Origin: Proteles cristata cristata
Taxonomy: Eukaryota; Chordata; Mammalia; Carnivora; Hyaenidae
DNA: 64,000 nucleotides
Direction of reading: 5' to 3'
Assembly (NCBI GenBank): GCA_017311185.1
Contig: JAESUZ010003403.1
Location: 124,001 to 188,000, forward strand
Below, piece after piece: positions 1 to 12,049 of this stretch. Made by a program: the position numbers and the translations under genes. The notes beneath the pieces were generated by a model that saw nothing but the letters and a program-made list of their open reading frames with translations, made no database searches and had not been told where the DNA came from. How positions within the stretch are numbered: the stretch's first letter is position 1; each line of letters starts with the position of its first letter.

Positions 1-1084
1 AGCCTAGGATTCTTATTTCTTGGGAGGTTTTTGATAGCTGATACAATCTTTGCTGGTTATGGGCCTATTCGAATTTTCTTTCTTCTTGTATGGGTTTTGG
101 TAGTGTGTGAGTGTCTAGAAAATTGTCCATTTCTTCCAGATTGTTCAGTTTGTTGGCATATAATTTTTATAGTATTTTCTTATAGTTGCCTGTATTCTTT
201 TGTGTTGGTTGTGATCTCTCCACTTTCATTTGTGATTTTATTATTTTGTTCTCTTTTCTTTTTGATAAGTCTGGCTAGGGATGATATATCAATTTTGTTT
301 ATTCTTTCAAAAATCAGCTTTTAGTTTCATTGATCTATTCTACTGGTTTTTGTTTGTTTGTTTCTATATCATTTATTTCTGGTCTAATATTTATTACTGT
401 CCTTCTTCTGCTGGCTTTGGCTTTATTCGTTGCTCCTTTTCCAGCTTCTTTAGGTAGAAGGTTAAGACATATATTCGGGACCTTTTTTGCATCTTGAGAT
501 AGGCCTGAATTGCAATGTACTTTCCTCCTAAGACTGCCTTTGCTGTAACACAGAGGGTTTACACTGTTGTGCTTTCATTTTCATTTGCGACCATGTGTAT
601 TTTTAATTTCTTCTTTTATGCGCTGGTTAACCCTTTCATTCTTTAGTAGAATGTTTTTTAACCTTCATGTATTTGAGGGATTTCCATTTTTTTCTGATGG
701 TTGATTTCAAGTTTCATAGCATTGTGATATGAAAATACGCATGGTATGATCTCAATCTTTTTGTACCTCTTGAGGGCTGATTTGTGACCCAGCATGTGAT
801 CTTTTCTGGAAAATTTCCATGTTTTCTCAAGAAGAATGTATATTCTGCTGCTTTAGGATTAAATGTTCTCAATACATCTGTTAAGTCCATCTATTCCAGT
901 GTGTCATAGAAAGTCATTGTATCCTTATTGGTTTTCTGCTTCGATGATTTGTCCAGTGCTGCAAGTGGAGTGTTGAAATCTCCTACTATTATGGTATTTT
1001 TATCAATGAGTTTCTTTATATTTGTGATGAAATGATTTATATATTTTGGTGTCATCAAGCTAAGGACATAAATATTTATAATTG

Positions 1085-1423
1085 TTAGATTGTCTTGATT
1101 GAAAGACCCCTTAATAATGATATAATGCCTTCTTCATCTCTTGTTACAGTCTTTGTTTTAAAATATAGTTTTTCTGATATAAGTATGGCTACTCTAGCTT
1201 TCTTTTGATCTCCATTAGCATGATAGATGGTTCTCCATCCCCTCACATTCAATCTGCAGTTGCCGTTAGGTCTAAAATGAATTCTTATAGACAGCATTAT
1301 AGATGGATCTTGTGGTTTTGTTGTTTTATTTTTTATGTATTCTGAGACCCTATGTCTTTTGATTGGAACATTCAGTAAATTTACATTCAGAGTGATTATT
1401 GAATGATATGAATTTAGTGCCAT
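1085..1423 (-). pseudogene. L1 ORF2 N-terminal remnant (endonuclease domain start)
   Basis: The minus frame starting with Met at 1423 reads MALNSYHSIITLNVNLLN and continues through VPIKRHRVSEYIKN. This matches the opening of L1 ORF2p, the apurinic-like endonuclease that nicks target DNA for retrotransposition. The asparagine of the TLNVN stretch is the conserved first metal-site Asn. Further on, the text around GWRTIYHANGDQKKARVAILIS corresponds to the conserved GW-x-x-IYQANG-x-QKKAGVAILIS block. About 112 residues remain open before a stop at 1085. The reading then continues to position 1 only in shifted frames. The first 32 codons of the same open frame (1519-1424) lie in the inter-ORF spacer. 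It is a non-functional fragment. Confidence 0.8.
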
Positions 1424-1519
1424 TGTGTTGTCTATAGAGTTGGTGTTTCTGGTGATTTTCTCTGGTCCTTTTGTAGTCTTTGTGATTTTGGTCTTTTTTT
1501 TTTTTCTTTTTGCCTCCAC

Positions 1520-2490
1520 TTAGAGGGTACCCCTTAAAATTTCTTGCAGAGCTGATGTGTAGTCATGAACTCCTTTAGATTTATTTGTCTAGGAAAGCTT
1601 TTATTTCTCCTTCAATTTTGATTGACAGCCTTCATGGATAGATAATTCTTGGCTGCACATTTTTCCTAGTCAGCACATTGAATATTTTCTGCCACTTCCT
1701 TCTGGTATGGCATATTTTGATGGACAAAACATGGTTTCTCTTTATCTTTGTATTTTGCAAATTTCATTATGATATGTCATGGTGTTGACCAGTTTTGTTT
1801 ACTTTGAAGGAAGTTCTCTGTGCCTTTTAGATGTGGATGACTGTTTCCTTCCCTAGATTAAGGAAATTTTCAGCTAGAATTTGTTCAAATAAACCTTCTG
1901 TCACTTTTCTCATGCTTCTTCTAGGACTCCTATGATATGAATGTTGTTTCATTTCTTGGAATAACTTAGTTCTCTATGTCTCCCCTTGTGACCTAGTATT
2001 TTCCTTTCTTTTTTTTTTTCACCTTCATTATTTTCAAAAATTTATCTTATATTTCACCTATTCTCTCCTCTGCTTCTCCAATCCTCATTGTTAGTGTATC
2101 TAGTTTATTTTTCAACTCAGTCATAGGATTTTTTTAAATCATCCTTACTAGTTCATAGGTCTTTGATCTCTGCAGCGTGGCCTTCTCTGATTCTTCTATG
2201 CTTTCTTCAAGCCCAGCTAGTAGTTGTATAACTGTTCTTCTAAATTCTTGTTCAGATATATTTCTTATATCTATTTTGAGCAAGTTCCTGTCTGTGATTT
2301 CTTCTTGACCTTTCTTTTGGGGAGAATTCCTCTATCTTGTCACGTTGGCTAAGTTTCTGTCTTTTGCATATTTTAAAAGCTTGTTCTATTTCCTGCGTCT
2401 GAGGGTACTGTTGTATTAAAAAGGGACCATATACTGTCCCAGACCTGGCATTTCGGAGAGTGTTTCTGGTGTATCCTGTGTGCACTCTGC
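1520..2490 (-). pseudogene. L1 ORF1 region, decayed
   Basis: Between the ORF2 start and the 5'UTR, the minus strand carries the usual antisense L1 ORF1 text: the segment at about 1590-1720 that recurs in L1 copies, and the lysine/glutamate-rich N-terminal part near 2250-2350. ORF1p is the RNA-binding coiled-coil trimer of the L1 particle. No frame stays open for more than about 77 codons (2252-2485), and the frame changes several times, so no protein can be made. Its place between 5'UTR and ORF2 supports the call more than any single motif does. Confidence 0.6.
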
Positions 2491-2599
2491 TGTTGTGTTT
2501 TTACTGCTCTTTCCCACCAGTCAGTACTCTTTAGAGCTCCTACTTGCTTACAATGGTGAAGTGCCTGGACCTGTAAGTAGATGTGCTTTGGTTTGTTTG

Positions 2600-3905
2600 T
2601 TAAAGTAACTCTGGGAAAAAAAAGGGGGGGGGGGAGCTGATCCCCTCAAAAAAAATAAAAGGAAAGGGAACCAAAAAAATCCAGAGAATTAAAAACTATA
2701 AGGCTGATTGAAACAAAAATTAAAAAGAAAGGGAAGAAATTGAGGAGAAAAAAGAAGAAAAAAGAAAAGCATTAAAATCCTGATCTGAGAGTAAGAGAGA
2801 GAGAGAGAACAAAATGAAACAAAACAAATGAAAATAAAACAAAAAATGAAACATAACAAAAAATATGAGCCTGATTTCAAAAGAAGAAAAGAAAAAGGAG
2901 GGGGGAAAAAAGAAAAAAAAGAGTTGTCTGCTTGGGGGTGCTGGCTGTGCTTTTCTAGAGGAGAGGCCAGCCGCATTGGCTCAGAATCAGTCTTGCCTAA
3001 GTAGTAAGCTGTTGTCAGGCCCAGAGGGGCAGGGTTTGGTGTACGCAGACCCACCTCCACTGAGGGCTGCTGTGTTGTTCTCTGAAGCCCCACCATGTTG
3101 GGACTTGGGGATGGAAATGGCAGCACCACAATCTCTAATCCCTTTCCAGGGATATCAACCCCTGCTGTTCAGGCAGTGAGGGAAGTCAGCTTGCCCTGTG
3201 CCACAACTCTTCTACAGTAATTTTTGGCATGTGACTGGGATTCAAAACCCAATGTCTTAAAGGACCCAGCATATCATGGATCTGCTCTCCTCCTCTGGAG
3301 TAGAGTAACTCTGCCCTGCTGATAAAAGGCTTTTGGTTGGCATCTGCAGGATCTTTTGTCCTTGGGAAAGTAATAAACCCTCTTCCCACAGTACTCCAGG
3401 AAGGTGACTGTTCTTTTCCAGTGGATCCTGAAGATCTCTATACCACTATGCATTTTGGGGTCCCCCTCCTCCCCAGAAGGATGCACCTCAGCTCCATTCC
3501 AGAGAAAGTTGTACACTTCCAAAACCTCAGAGTTTGAGCTCCAAAAGCTGTTTGCAAAAAAGAACCAAGATACTCAGTACTTCCCGCTTCCCAGTCTGTG
3601 GTCCAGAGTGGTTTTCCTCTTGTACTAACTCAGTGCTACACTATCTCGATACTTTTCTCTCTCCCTGCTTTGTGTCTCCATGGAAAGGCTTACCTCGTCT
3701 CCATGCTGCCACCATTCTTGTCTCCCCCAATTCACATCCATGCACCTCGCACCTGCCAGGCTGCCTCCCTCCAACTGTGAAGTTCCTTTTGGCATGCCAC
3801 AGATCAATTTCCTGGTTGTTCCAACCAATCCCACCTCGATATAGCTGTGTTTGAAGTATGAGGAAAGCCCAGGGTCCCCCTACTTCTCTGCCATCTTAAA
3901 TCTTC
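2600..3905 (-). promoter_or_regulatory. L1 5'UTR (internal promoter region, relic)
   Basis: This is the 5'UTR of the minus-strand L1, ending at the L1 5' terminus near 3905. In L1 elements this region carries the internal RNA polymerase II promoter. The 2930-3900 part is clearly richer in G and C than its surroundings. Antisense open frames here (for example 2865-3179 on plus) have no recognisable product. Activity is not implied. Confidence 0.5.
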
Positions 3906-5433
3906 TCTGGTTGGATTTTATTTGGCACAATATGACCCAAGATAGAACCCCAAATTTAATAGATTCATATACTTCTTACACATTTTTGAAAGTCTGAGTT
4001 GATGTGCTTTAGCAAATACTATTTTTGGTTAATTCATTTAAATTAAGAATGGTTTTCAAAAACAAAAAAAAACATAAATTAATAAATAAAATAATTCAAA
4101 ATGGTTTTCAAACTTGCCAAGATGGCACCCTCATGCCTTTAAACCATTATCAGCATTAGACATTTTTTCCATTTCTGCTATAATATGGTATTTCCTTAAG
4201 ATCATTGAAAAAGAATAAAGCTATTTTTTAAAAAGCTCCAGTTTTTCTCATTTTTCAGTTACGTTTAATTTTATACACCATTTGTGATCAAACTCAAATT
4301 TCTTATTTCCTTCTTGCTACTGTGAATTTTGCGTTTAAGAATTTCATCAACAAATCCATGATTTCAGTGTAGTAAAATCAATGACAAATATTTAATAGTA
4401 TGGTGTTGGTAAGATCATTTTTGGAATTTCAAAATAATTTATATTGGTTAATTTATTTGTAAGTGTTATTTATTTACCTGACATTGATTAATTATCTCTA
4501 CTTCAAGAAGCCTTGCTATGAACTTGAAATGAGGTAGTTTTATGACACTGAGATTTCATGCATCCTTCATATGCCAGAACAAAGGCTAGAATTCACTGGG
4601 ATGTGAGAAACTCATCAAAACAAACCAAGTACCAAAAATACATGGAACAAAATTGTTCCCTTTAGACGTTATATGCAGAGGGATATTTCAGCTCCTGAAT
4701 CTGGGCTTTGCTCATATCCAAGCTGGAGAAATCCTGCAAGGATTCAGTGCTAAAAACATGCAGTCACATACTCTTTCCAAATACAGTGTACATCACAGAT
4801 ATTTTGGGGACTAAGAAACAGAGAGCAGTTTGCATCAGAATGAAAGCTATATATTCAATAAACATATTAACATATTTCTCTGTGATTTTTAGTTCTCATT
4901 TTAAATTTAGTACTCTAAATTAATGATATTAAAGACCTTGATATGCTTTCCTATGTAATATATATGCAGCCCAAATTATCTGTTTCTCATTTAGAGCGCA
5001 GCATTTTCAATTAAGTTTGAAATGTAATTCTGAACTTCTCAATTGACCTGATGAAAAGTAATGAGAAAGATGATGTGTGAGGGATATCATGGACATTGAC
5101 CATTTTATTTCAATAATTATAAAGTATCGTCTGGCCTTTTCCTTTTTTGTTTTGTTTTTGGTGTGCCAACTCTAGTTCAAGGAAATTTCCTCAAATAAAT
5201 CGTATGGCATATAATTATATTTATCAAATTGATGATGTGATTTGATTTTCTCATTTACAATTTTGGCATTTTCTTTAAAAATCAGCAATTTAATGGAGTG
5301 TGATAATCTAATTAAATAGCCTTCTTTCTTCTCACAGTGATGCTAAACCAAAGAATAAAGTAACTTGAACTTATAATAATGATCTGGAGACTCTGAAACA
5401 TTTTTATTTTCCACATGAAATTCATTTTATTTT
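3906..5433. other. AT-rich intergenic DNA, nothing recognised
   Basis: No coding exon, RNA gene or repeat could be named here. The sequence is AT-rich with short A tracts near 4060-4090. The 71-codon open frame at 4708-4923 has no family likeness. Confidence 0.5.
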
Positions 5434-5448
5434 CCACAGATAAATTTA

Positions 5449-5665
5449 TTTTTTTAATTTTTTATTTATTTTTGAGAAAGAGATAGAGACAGCATGAGCA
5501 GGGGAGGGTCAGAGAGAGAGGGAGACGCAGAGCCCGAAGACAGGCTCCAGGCTCTGAGCTAGCTGTCAGCACAGAGCCTGATGTGGGGCTCGAACCCACA
5601 AACCATAAGATAGTGACCTGAGCTGAAGTGGGACTCTTCACCGACTGAGCCACCCAGGTGCCTCA
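5449..5665 (-). mobile_element. Felid tRNA-derived SINE (SINEC_Fc type)
   Basis: Minus-strand copy: T-rich tail, GA-rich tract, then tRNA-like head ending in the complement of the GGTGCCTGGGTGG text. It is flanked by a perfect 15-bp target-site duplication, CCACAGATAAATTTA, at 5434-5448 and 5666-5680. Confidence 0.95.
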
Positions 5666-5680
5666 CCACAGATAAATTTA

Positions 5681-6046
5681 AAGATACATAATTAACATTC
5701 GTTTGGATAGACATTGTTTCTAATGACTTCTGGATTGGAAAATAAATATCATTTAATCTTTATTTATAAATAATAAATTTATGCATTGCCTGTTAATGTT
5801 ACAGTTAACAAGAGCACTGGCCATTTATTTTTAAAAATTTCCACCTAACATTCTTCTCTCAATGACAAAAGTTTTGTTTCATTTTAAATCCTTATCTTTA
5901 GAGCCTGGTTTTAAGTAAGTCTTCCTTTTGTGTATGTGTAAGTGTTTTGTGGAATTAACTCAATCTGATATGCACAGGTGATATTTGTTGGAAGTTTGGG
6001 GAAGAGATTATGATTTCCTATGATGTACAGTGATATAAACTGCCTT
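5681..6046. other. Unassigned AT-rich DNA
   Basis: No gene or named repeat was recognised between the SINE and the old repeat that follows. Confidence 0.4.
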
Positions 6047-7330
6047 AATTAATTCAATAAATATTTACTTTGCATAGGTACCGTGCTCAGAATAAGAGTA
6101 TAACAGTGACAAAAACTGTATAATCTATTAAGGTAGACAAAATATTATTCAGATAATTCAGTAAATAAAGTAAGCTTGGAGGTGGTGTTAAACTATGCAG
6201 AGAGCATAACTTTCTACCTGTAAATAACACTTGAAATTTGAATCATGTGAGATTTGTAGATAAACAGTGTAATTCTGGCAAAGGAAATAGAATGTCTAAA
6301 ATCCTTGTTGTTGGAAATAAAAGGTGCAGTCAGATTGCTAAAAATCGTGTGTTATGGGGCCTCAAGTGTGAAGGTGATGGTGAGGGAGGTTTGAATGAAG
6401 ATGGGTATGAAGTCATGGATTTGGTCATACCCTATGGGACACTGGCTTCTAAACTTAGGAAAAAAATAAAGCATTTTAAAAAGGTAGTTAATAATAAAAT
6501 AATTTCACTTGAAAATATATAAGCATTATTGACCCATAAAGACTTCATTGGATTTTGAGAGTTTACTTAAAGTTATTGGAGTAGTCTAGGTATTGGTTAT
6601 GTTGTAGCGGAGGAGGCATATTGGCAGTGGATATGGAGAAATCACATGTATGGTTTATGGATTAGATTTCACTTAAGTAGTAAGTGGTGAGGAAGAGGAA
6701 GGTGGTAGGAAGGCAGACATTTTTCTGGTTGGCTCACCTGCATGGATGGTGTTGCACTGAATTGGAAGTCTTCCAATTTGATAAGGTGAAGGGAAAAAGA
6801 AAATCACAATTTTGTTTTTGATGTATTGATTTTTAAGGCAAGGCACTTCTATGTTAAAAAAAAAAAAAAAAGAGTTGTTTCAAATAGACTTTTACTGTAT
6901 GAATCTGTAGAATAGAGAGGAGTAAGCAGTGGATATGAGATCAGGAATTTCTGTAAATAAATAGCCTTCAAAGACGTGTTTGGGAATAAAATTCCTCAGG
7001 GAAAATACTCAATGTAAAGCTGGTAAGTGAGCACACATGTAGTTTAATGAATTTCAAAATTTATGTTGGAGAAAAGGAAAATGAGCCTGAGAAAGAAACA
7101 AAGGACATCCAGGGAAAAAGGAAGACGAGCTGGGGAGTGGGGTGCACAGAAATCTCTGTAAGAAAGTGCTTCAGTAAAAGAGTTGACAAGTGTTGATAGA
7201 AGCTTATATAAGGTAATATAAAATAAGAAACATGAATTCCATTGAATTTAGTCACGTGGAGGTCATTAGTGAACATTATGAAAGCATGCACATCGGAGGT
7301 AGGTTTCAAGTTACTTTTTTTATAACTCAC
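6047..7330 (+). repeat. Ancient mammal-wide interspersed repeat (family not named)
   Basis: Scattered phrases here recur in many mammalian genomes as one old dispersed repeat: a CARTACCGTGCTCAGAATA-like opening near 6070-6095, the GCAGTGGATATGGAGAAATCA stretch near 6620-6640, and GTGGAGGTCATTAGTGA near 7257-7275. The order of phrases is kept, but divergence is high. I recognise the text but am not sure of the family name (L2-like or another ancient class). The 94-codon open frame at 6238-6522 falls inside it and is best seen as chance. Confidence 0.5.
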
Positions 7331-7369
7331 ATGTAATTCAGAAAAAAATTCTGTTAACTTTATTTACAA

Positions 7370-7740
7370 AACTCATCTAGAATCTGACTATGTCTCATCT
7401 CTCCACTGTCACTTCCCTGGTCCAAGCCTCATCATCTCTTTCCTAGACAACTCCTTCCCAGTGTTCTCTTAGAATCTGTCTCCAACACAGTAGTATGAAT
7501 AATCCTTTAAAAATATAAATCTGATTGTGTTGTTACTCAGTTCAAGATACAGAAATGACTTCCCACTTCAACCAAAGTAAAAAGCAAATAAATTTACAGT
7601 TTACAAGGCTACACATAAACTCGCTCTTGTTACCTCCCTGACACCACTTCATTCTCTTCCCACTTTATTCCCTCTACTCCAGCCACAGTGCCCTGCTATT
7701 CGTTGCTCAGATAACATGGCCACAGTAGGTTTCTTTGGCT
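7370..7740 (+). repeat. LINE-2-like fragment
   Basis: Order and wording match the 3' part of old mammalian L2 elements: a TGACTATGTC...CACTTCCCTGG stretch near 7385-7425, the AATGACTTCCCACTTC phrase near 7553-7568, and CTCCAGCCACAGTGCCC near 7676-7692. It is heavily diverged, with no coding capacity. Confidence 0.55.
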
Positions 7741-8824
7741 CTTAACTCAGGGAGCCACTCTGACAGAGCAGCTTCTCCCTCGAACTTTGGTGGGGCTAAG
7801 GAAGAGGGAAGCAAATTAGGCCAAATCAAAATGCCGTGTGGCCTGTGATAACATCAAAAGACTAGGGAATGGAACATCTTGATAGAAAGGGATATCTAAC
7901 ATTTGAAAATAATATAACCTATCAAGGCCTTAATATCACCCCAGACTAATAATACACCAATATTTACCTAGGTATCTGACACCTATTTGATAATAGAATG
8001 CCTTAATATTATTATTGTCATTTAAAAGATAGTGATGTTTTTACATTGTTTTCCTTTTATTTTTATTTTAACTCTTGTTAGCTATTGTACTAAATATTTT
8101 TTCTCATATATTTCTAGGAAGAGATTCCCTATTAAAAATATTTTGGCTTTTTTTTCTCACTTTCAGTGGCATTTAAGTTTAGTTCATATTTTTACTTTCT
8201 GACTCCAGAGCCAAAATTTAATTTTAAAAATCCCATAAATGTAGTCCTGTGTTTGCATTGAATAGCAAACAGCACCAGATAAAATAATGCAAATTCATAA
8301 GCTTCAACTTGCTAATAAAAAACTCTAGTTTTACCAGTCATATTGAGTTTTCCTTTCCTGAGTGGCAGACAACTAGAGAAAGATTAAAGTCCTCTTTTGT
8401 GCCAGTGTGCCCATCCTGAGCTGACAGGAGAAAGGAGTGAACTTTTTAGCACACCAAAAAGACTCCACCTTGTAAAAAGCGTAAGAAATAGGAAAAAAAT
8501 ATTCTTGAAACCGTGATATGATTAATTTATCAAGTTAGTATAGTAGTTTATGCTTCAAAATGTACTTACTTTGTAACTAGTAAGAGAAAAAATATGTTTT
8601 ATGAAATCTGAAAAGCAAAAGACATTGCTGGTACAAAGTAAAAAAGGAATGTCTCTGTGAACCAGAAATGGAACAGAAATGCTTAACAATGAGCTGGGTT
8701 GAAGCCATGAGCTTTCTGTTTTCCAAGCCCAGAACGAGGGAGTGTAGTTCTTGAGGTATATTAAAAAAAAAAAAAAAAGAACCAACAGTTTTTACTTTAT
8801 GAATGTCACAATGACCATTACAAA
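7741..8824. other. Unassigned intergenic DNA
   Basis: No gene or repeat family was recognised. An A tract sits at 8763-8778. The antisense frames of 76 and 96 codons at 8555-8867 are low-complexity and have no motif. Confidence 0.4.
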
Positions 8825-9690
8825 AGACAAGAGATAGCAAACCCTGCATGTGGAGAAAAGCGAACACTGTTGGTGAGATTGTAAATTGGTGGGGCTACAA
8901 TGGAAAGCTGTATGAAGATTCCTCAATAAATTAAAAATAAAACTACCATGTGATCTAGCAATTCTACTTCTGGGAATATATCCAACGGTAACAAAAACAC
9001 TAACTCAGAAAGATATCTGAAATTCCCTGTTCATGACAGCATTATTTATAGTAGCCAAGACATGGGAACAATGTAAATGTCTATTTATGGATGGAAGGAT
9101 AAATAACACACACACACACATGCACACAACAGAATATTATTCAGCTACAAAAAAATGAGGAAATCCTACTATTTGTAATAATATAGATGGCACTTGAAGT
9201 TACTATGCAAAGTGAAATCTGTCAGAGAAAGACAAATACTTTATGATCTTGCATATAGTGTAATCAAAAACACACTCGTAGAAAAAGAGATCAGACTTGT
9301 GGTTACTAGAGGTAGGGGTGTGGGAGAAGGGGGGGATTGGAAGAAGGTGGTCAAAAGGTATAAACTTCCAGTTATAAGATAAATAAGTGATAGGGATGAG
9401 TGATAATATATAGCGTGATGACTACAGCTAGCACTGGTATTTGATCTACAGGAAACTTTTTAAGGGAGTAAATCCTAAGAGTTCTCATCATAAGGAGAAA
9501 AAATTTCCCCTTATATTTTATTCTTTTCTTTTACTGTATCTATATGAGGAGATGGATGATGAACCTGTTGTGGTAGTTATGTCACAACCTATATAAATAA
9601 AACCATTATGCTGTCTGCCTTAAACTTATACAGTGATATAGTCAGTTACTACTCAATAAAATTGGGAAAAAATAAAAATAAAATAGAAAT
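8825..9690 (+). mobile_element. LINE-1 3' end (old L1MA-like), plus strand
   Basis: The plus strand carries the end of L1 ORF2 and its 3'UTR: GGTGAGATTGTAAATTGGTG near 8872, ATTCTACTTCTGGGAATATA near 8962, GAATATTATTCAGCTACAAA near 9130, then the 3'UTR with the GGTGGTCAAAAGGTATAAAC phrase near 9345 and an A-rich end near 9665-9690. A short (CA)n run sits at 9108-9128. Frames are broken and the element is 5' truncated. Confidence 0.8.
9108..9128. repeat. Short (CA)n microsatellite
   Basis: A run of CA dinucleotides inside the L1 3' region, with a single T interruption. Confidence 0.8.
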
Positions 9691-9987
9691 GGTAAATTTT
9701 TTTTTAACACACATGGTTACATGGTACCAGCTAGACTTAGTTAAGATGGATTTCTGGAAGAGCTCCTGAAAGGTTAGGGAGGCAGAAAAGAATATCTATC
9801 TGTACATATGCCAAATGGGATGTGTCTCTATCTGAAGGGTCAGGGAAAAGGAAGCAGGGGACAGTAATGTCATATGGCTTTCATGGGTGAGTCACAAACC
9901 CACTGAATTTATGATGAGATCAGACATATTCTCAATGTTAGTCATAGAAAATATTACTGACTGGAGATTTAAAACCTGGTGCTTTTG

Positions 9988-10201
9988 GGGCGCCTAAATG
10001 GCTCAGTCGGTTAAGCATCAACTTCAACTCAGGTCATGATCTCATGGTTCATGAGTTCAAGCCCCACATCGGGATCTGTGCTGATGGTTAGCTCAGAGCC
10101 TGGAATCTGCTTCAGATTCTGTATCTCCCTCTCTCTCTGCCCCTCCCCTGCTCATGTTATCTCTCTCTCTCTCTCTCAAAACTGAATAAAAGATTAAAGA
10201 A
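9988..10201 (+). mobile_element. Felid tRNA-derived SINE (SINEC_Fc type)
   Basis: Plus-strand copy with head GGGGCGCCTAAATGGCTCAG, CT-rich tract and A-rich tail. A perfect 17-bp target-site duplication (AAAACCTGGTGCTTTTG) lies at 9971-9987 and 10202-10218. Confidence 0.95.
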
Positions 10202-10218
10202 AAAACCTGGTGCTTTTG

Positions 10219-10749
10219 TGTGAGCTCAGAAACAAAAATCACTAGACAGTGAGGATGGAAACTAGAAGGAGAGAGAAATACTAAGAAAACTAACAATCTC
10301 TCACCTTTCAAAGAAAATATTTTAAATGAACTTGAAAAAAAGAAATGTCAAAACTCATGAAGAAATCCAGTGGTAAAACAAACAAACAAAAACAATACAT
10401 TCAGCAATTAGATAGTAATTTCTAAGTTTTCTAGAGAAAACTCATTTTATATATCAATCTAACCAGGATTTTGAAACACATATGTTAAGGATAGTCAAAT
10501 ATGGAAAGATACAATTTTTACTTAAAAAAGCAGCACACATTTATAAAATATCAACAGGGAGGAGTTTAACAAAGTCTTGTAAATAGCAAATAAACATCGA
10601 AATTGCTGAATTTCTAGTTAAGGAGATCTGGAAGCATGAAGTTTGATTCTCCTGGATTACTGCCTCTCCCATTTTATCCAGAAACTCAATCTCCCTAGTT
10701 TATGACTATTATACACTCACTCCTATTGGTCTTTCTGAGGCATGGCATA
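10219..10749. other. Unassigned intergenic DNA
   Basis: AT-rich sequence with a short CAAACAAA run near 10380. No gene was recognised. Confidence 0.4.
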
Positions 10750-11110
10750 TCCATGGAGTTATGAAATACTTGGAATGCCCTCTTCAAGTTGTTCACTTGG
10801 TTTGCTCCCTCACCACCTCCAAATCTGTTAAAAAATACATGTGTATAGTGGGGACTATCTTAACCACTCTTCTTAACTTCATAGTCTTCTATCACATACA
10901 ATTTCCTCTCAGTTCCCATTATCCTGATATTTATTTTTCCATGTTATTTATCATGTCTTAGGATTCTAAAAAAGAATTCTAGTTTAATATGCTTATTACT
11001 TCACTTCACTCTCTAGAATATAAGTTCCTGAAGATACTCTGTTTTTATTCATGTATGATATTACAAGTTTTAGAGCTCTGTGTATTTTATAGAAATGTAT
11101 GTATAAATAA
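10750..11110 (+). repeat. LINE-2 3' end-like fragment
   Basis: The segment ends with the pattern of L2 3' termini: a CTAGAATATAAGTTCCTGAAGA stretch near 11015 (compare CTAGAATGTAAGCTCCATGAGG), then an AAATAAATA-type end. It is diverged, with no coding capacity. Confidence 0.55.
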
Positions 11111-11214
11111 ATACTAATAAGTACTAATTAAGAACAACTAATTAATAGTTGTGTTAATAATGAATTACAATGTGTGTTAATCATATACAGTAAGAAATAT
11201 TGATTGGCTTGTTG

Positions 11215-11335
11215 ACCTGAATTTCACATGTGAAAGAGAGATTATGTGATTTATGCAATAATGGGAAGATGATAGAGTCTGAACTTGGATTAGAATCATT
11301 CCTATATCCACATTAAGTCTTTGTTCTGCAAAATT
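11215..11335 (-). repeat. MIR fragment
   Basis: The arrangement resembles the antisense MIR core (GAAAGAGAGATTATGTGATTT ... AGTCTGAACTTGGATTAGAA, compare CACACAGCTAGTAAGTGGCAGAGCCGGGATT). It is very diverged. Confidence 0.4.
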
Positions 11336-11364
11336 TAGGTATCTAGGTATTATCTAGGTATCTT

Positions 11365-11505
11365 TTATATTGAGATATCCAGACCCAATTTCCAGAGATA
11401 CTGATTTTATCAGGTTTTGTCCTGGTAACCTGTGCTCTAAATAAATACCCATGTGGCTTTTGATGTAGCTAGCTAAATTCAACTTTGAAAAACACTGAAT
11501 TGTTG
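11365..11505. repeat. MER5A-like hAT MITE fragment
   Basis: The phrases CCAGACCCAATTTCCAGAGA (11380) and ACTTTGAAAAACACTGAA (11481-11498) follow the order of the MER5A non-autonomous hAT element: cagacctac...cagaatctc near the middle, gtttgagaaccactg at the end. No transposase is encoded. Confidence 0.55.
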
Positions 11506-11647
11506 AATTGTAACAATGCCTAATTTCATATTTTCTCCCCCATTTATTCCACATTTTGCATAAATTTGGATGCCCTAGAACTGTATTTATTAATCCTGCT
11601 TTTGTATTGAAGTGTAAAGCATACTGTCAAGCTGGAGGAGAGGGCAA

Positions 11648-11947
11648 TGTAGCAGTGAGTCACACACAGAGAGTCAGGACACTGAGGCTTTTCTTTCAGA
11701 AAGCAGCTTTATTCATGCTAGCATGGGCTCAGCAGGCTAAGACCCAAAATTCTGAGCCCTTAGCGCAGCACAGGGTTGCCTTTTGTACAATTTTTACTCC
11801 TTTGTCTCCCATATATGGTAACATACAGTCTGAATGTACGGTCTATGATATAGATCTATGAGGAAAGTCGCTCACATGCATATAGTCAGGTTGCTTTCCC
11901 TTGTCTTGAGGTTTTCACCACATTCCTTAGGGAGGAGTTCTACCACA
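11648..11947 (-). repeat. 3' LTR of the provirus
   Basis: The minus strand begins TGTGGTAGAACTCCTCCC at 11947 and ends ...CA at 11648, so the terminal TG...CA is kept. It aligns end to end with 19287-19586. An AATAAA polyadenylation signal lies on the minus strand at 11713-11708. Confidence 0.92.
11708..11713 (-). promoter_or_regulatory. AATAAA signal in the 3' LTR
   Basis: Plus-strand TTTATT reads AATAAA on the proviral strand, about 60 bases before the LTR 3' end, as expected for the R region. The other LTR has the same signal at 19353-19348. Confidence 0.7.
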
Positions 11948-11959
11948 TTCTCCCTCTTT
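11948..11959 (-). other. Polypurine tract
   Basis: On the proviral strand AAAGAGGGAGAA directly abuts the TG that opens the 3' LTR. This is the position and composition of the primer for plus-strand DNA synthesis, and it fixes the upper edge of the 3' LTR at 11947. Confidence 0.88.
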
Positions 11960-12049
11960 GATGGTTGGAACCCCTATTTTGGGTCAAAGAGCATCACCTT
12001 GGTTTAGAGGTTTATATTTCCATACCATCATCACATGTGTGGGCATTAC

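Larger units (their letters stand above)
1..3905 (-). mobile_element. LINE-1, 5' portion (5'UTR, ORF1 region, start of ORF2)
   Basis: Read on the minus strand, this is the 5' half of a carnivore-type L1. The 5' end lies near 3905, where the minus strand begins AAGATGGCAGAGAAGTAGGG, the usual L1 start. About 3900-2600 is a relatively GC-rich 5'UTR, about 2480-1520 the ORF1 region, and from 1423 downward the N-terminal endonuclease part of ORF2. The element runs off the left edge of the window, so its 3' end, tail and target-site duplication cannot be seen. All frames carry stops and shifts, so this copy is dead. A G tract and A-rich stretches near 2620-2900 look like expanded low-complexity sequence inside the 5'UTR. 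Confidence 0.85.

Noticed and set aside
2689..3179. Overlapping open frames of 104-146 codons on both strands
   Set aside because: They lie in the low-complexity and GC-richer L1 5'UTR. Their lysine- or phenylalanine-rich runs reflect A/G and T/C tracts.
9988..10060. tRNA-like A and B box text, here and in each SINE head
   Set aside because: The tRNA-like heads belong to SINEs followed by CT-rich bodies and A tails inside target duplications. They are not tRNA genes.
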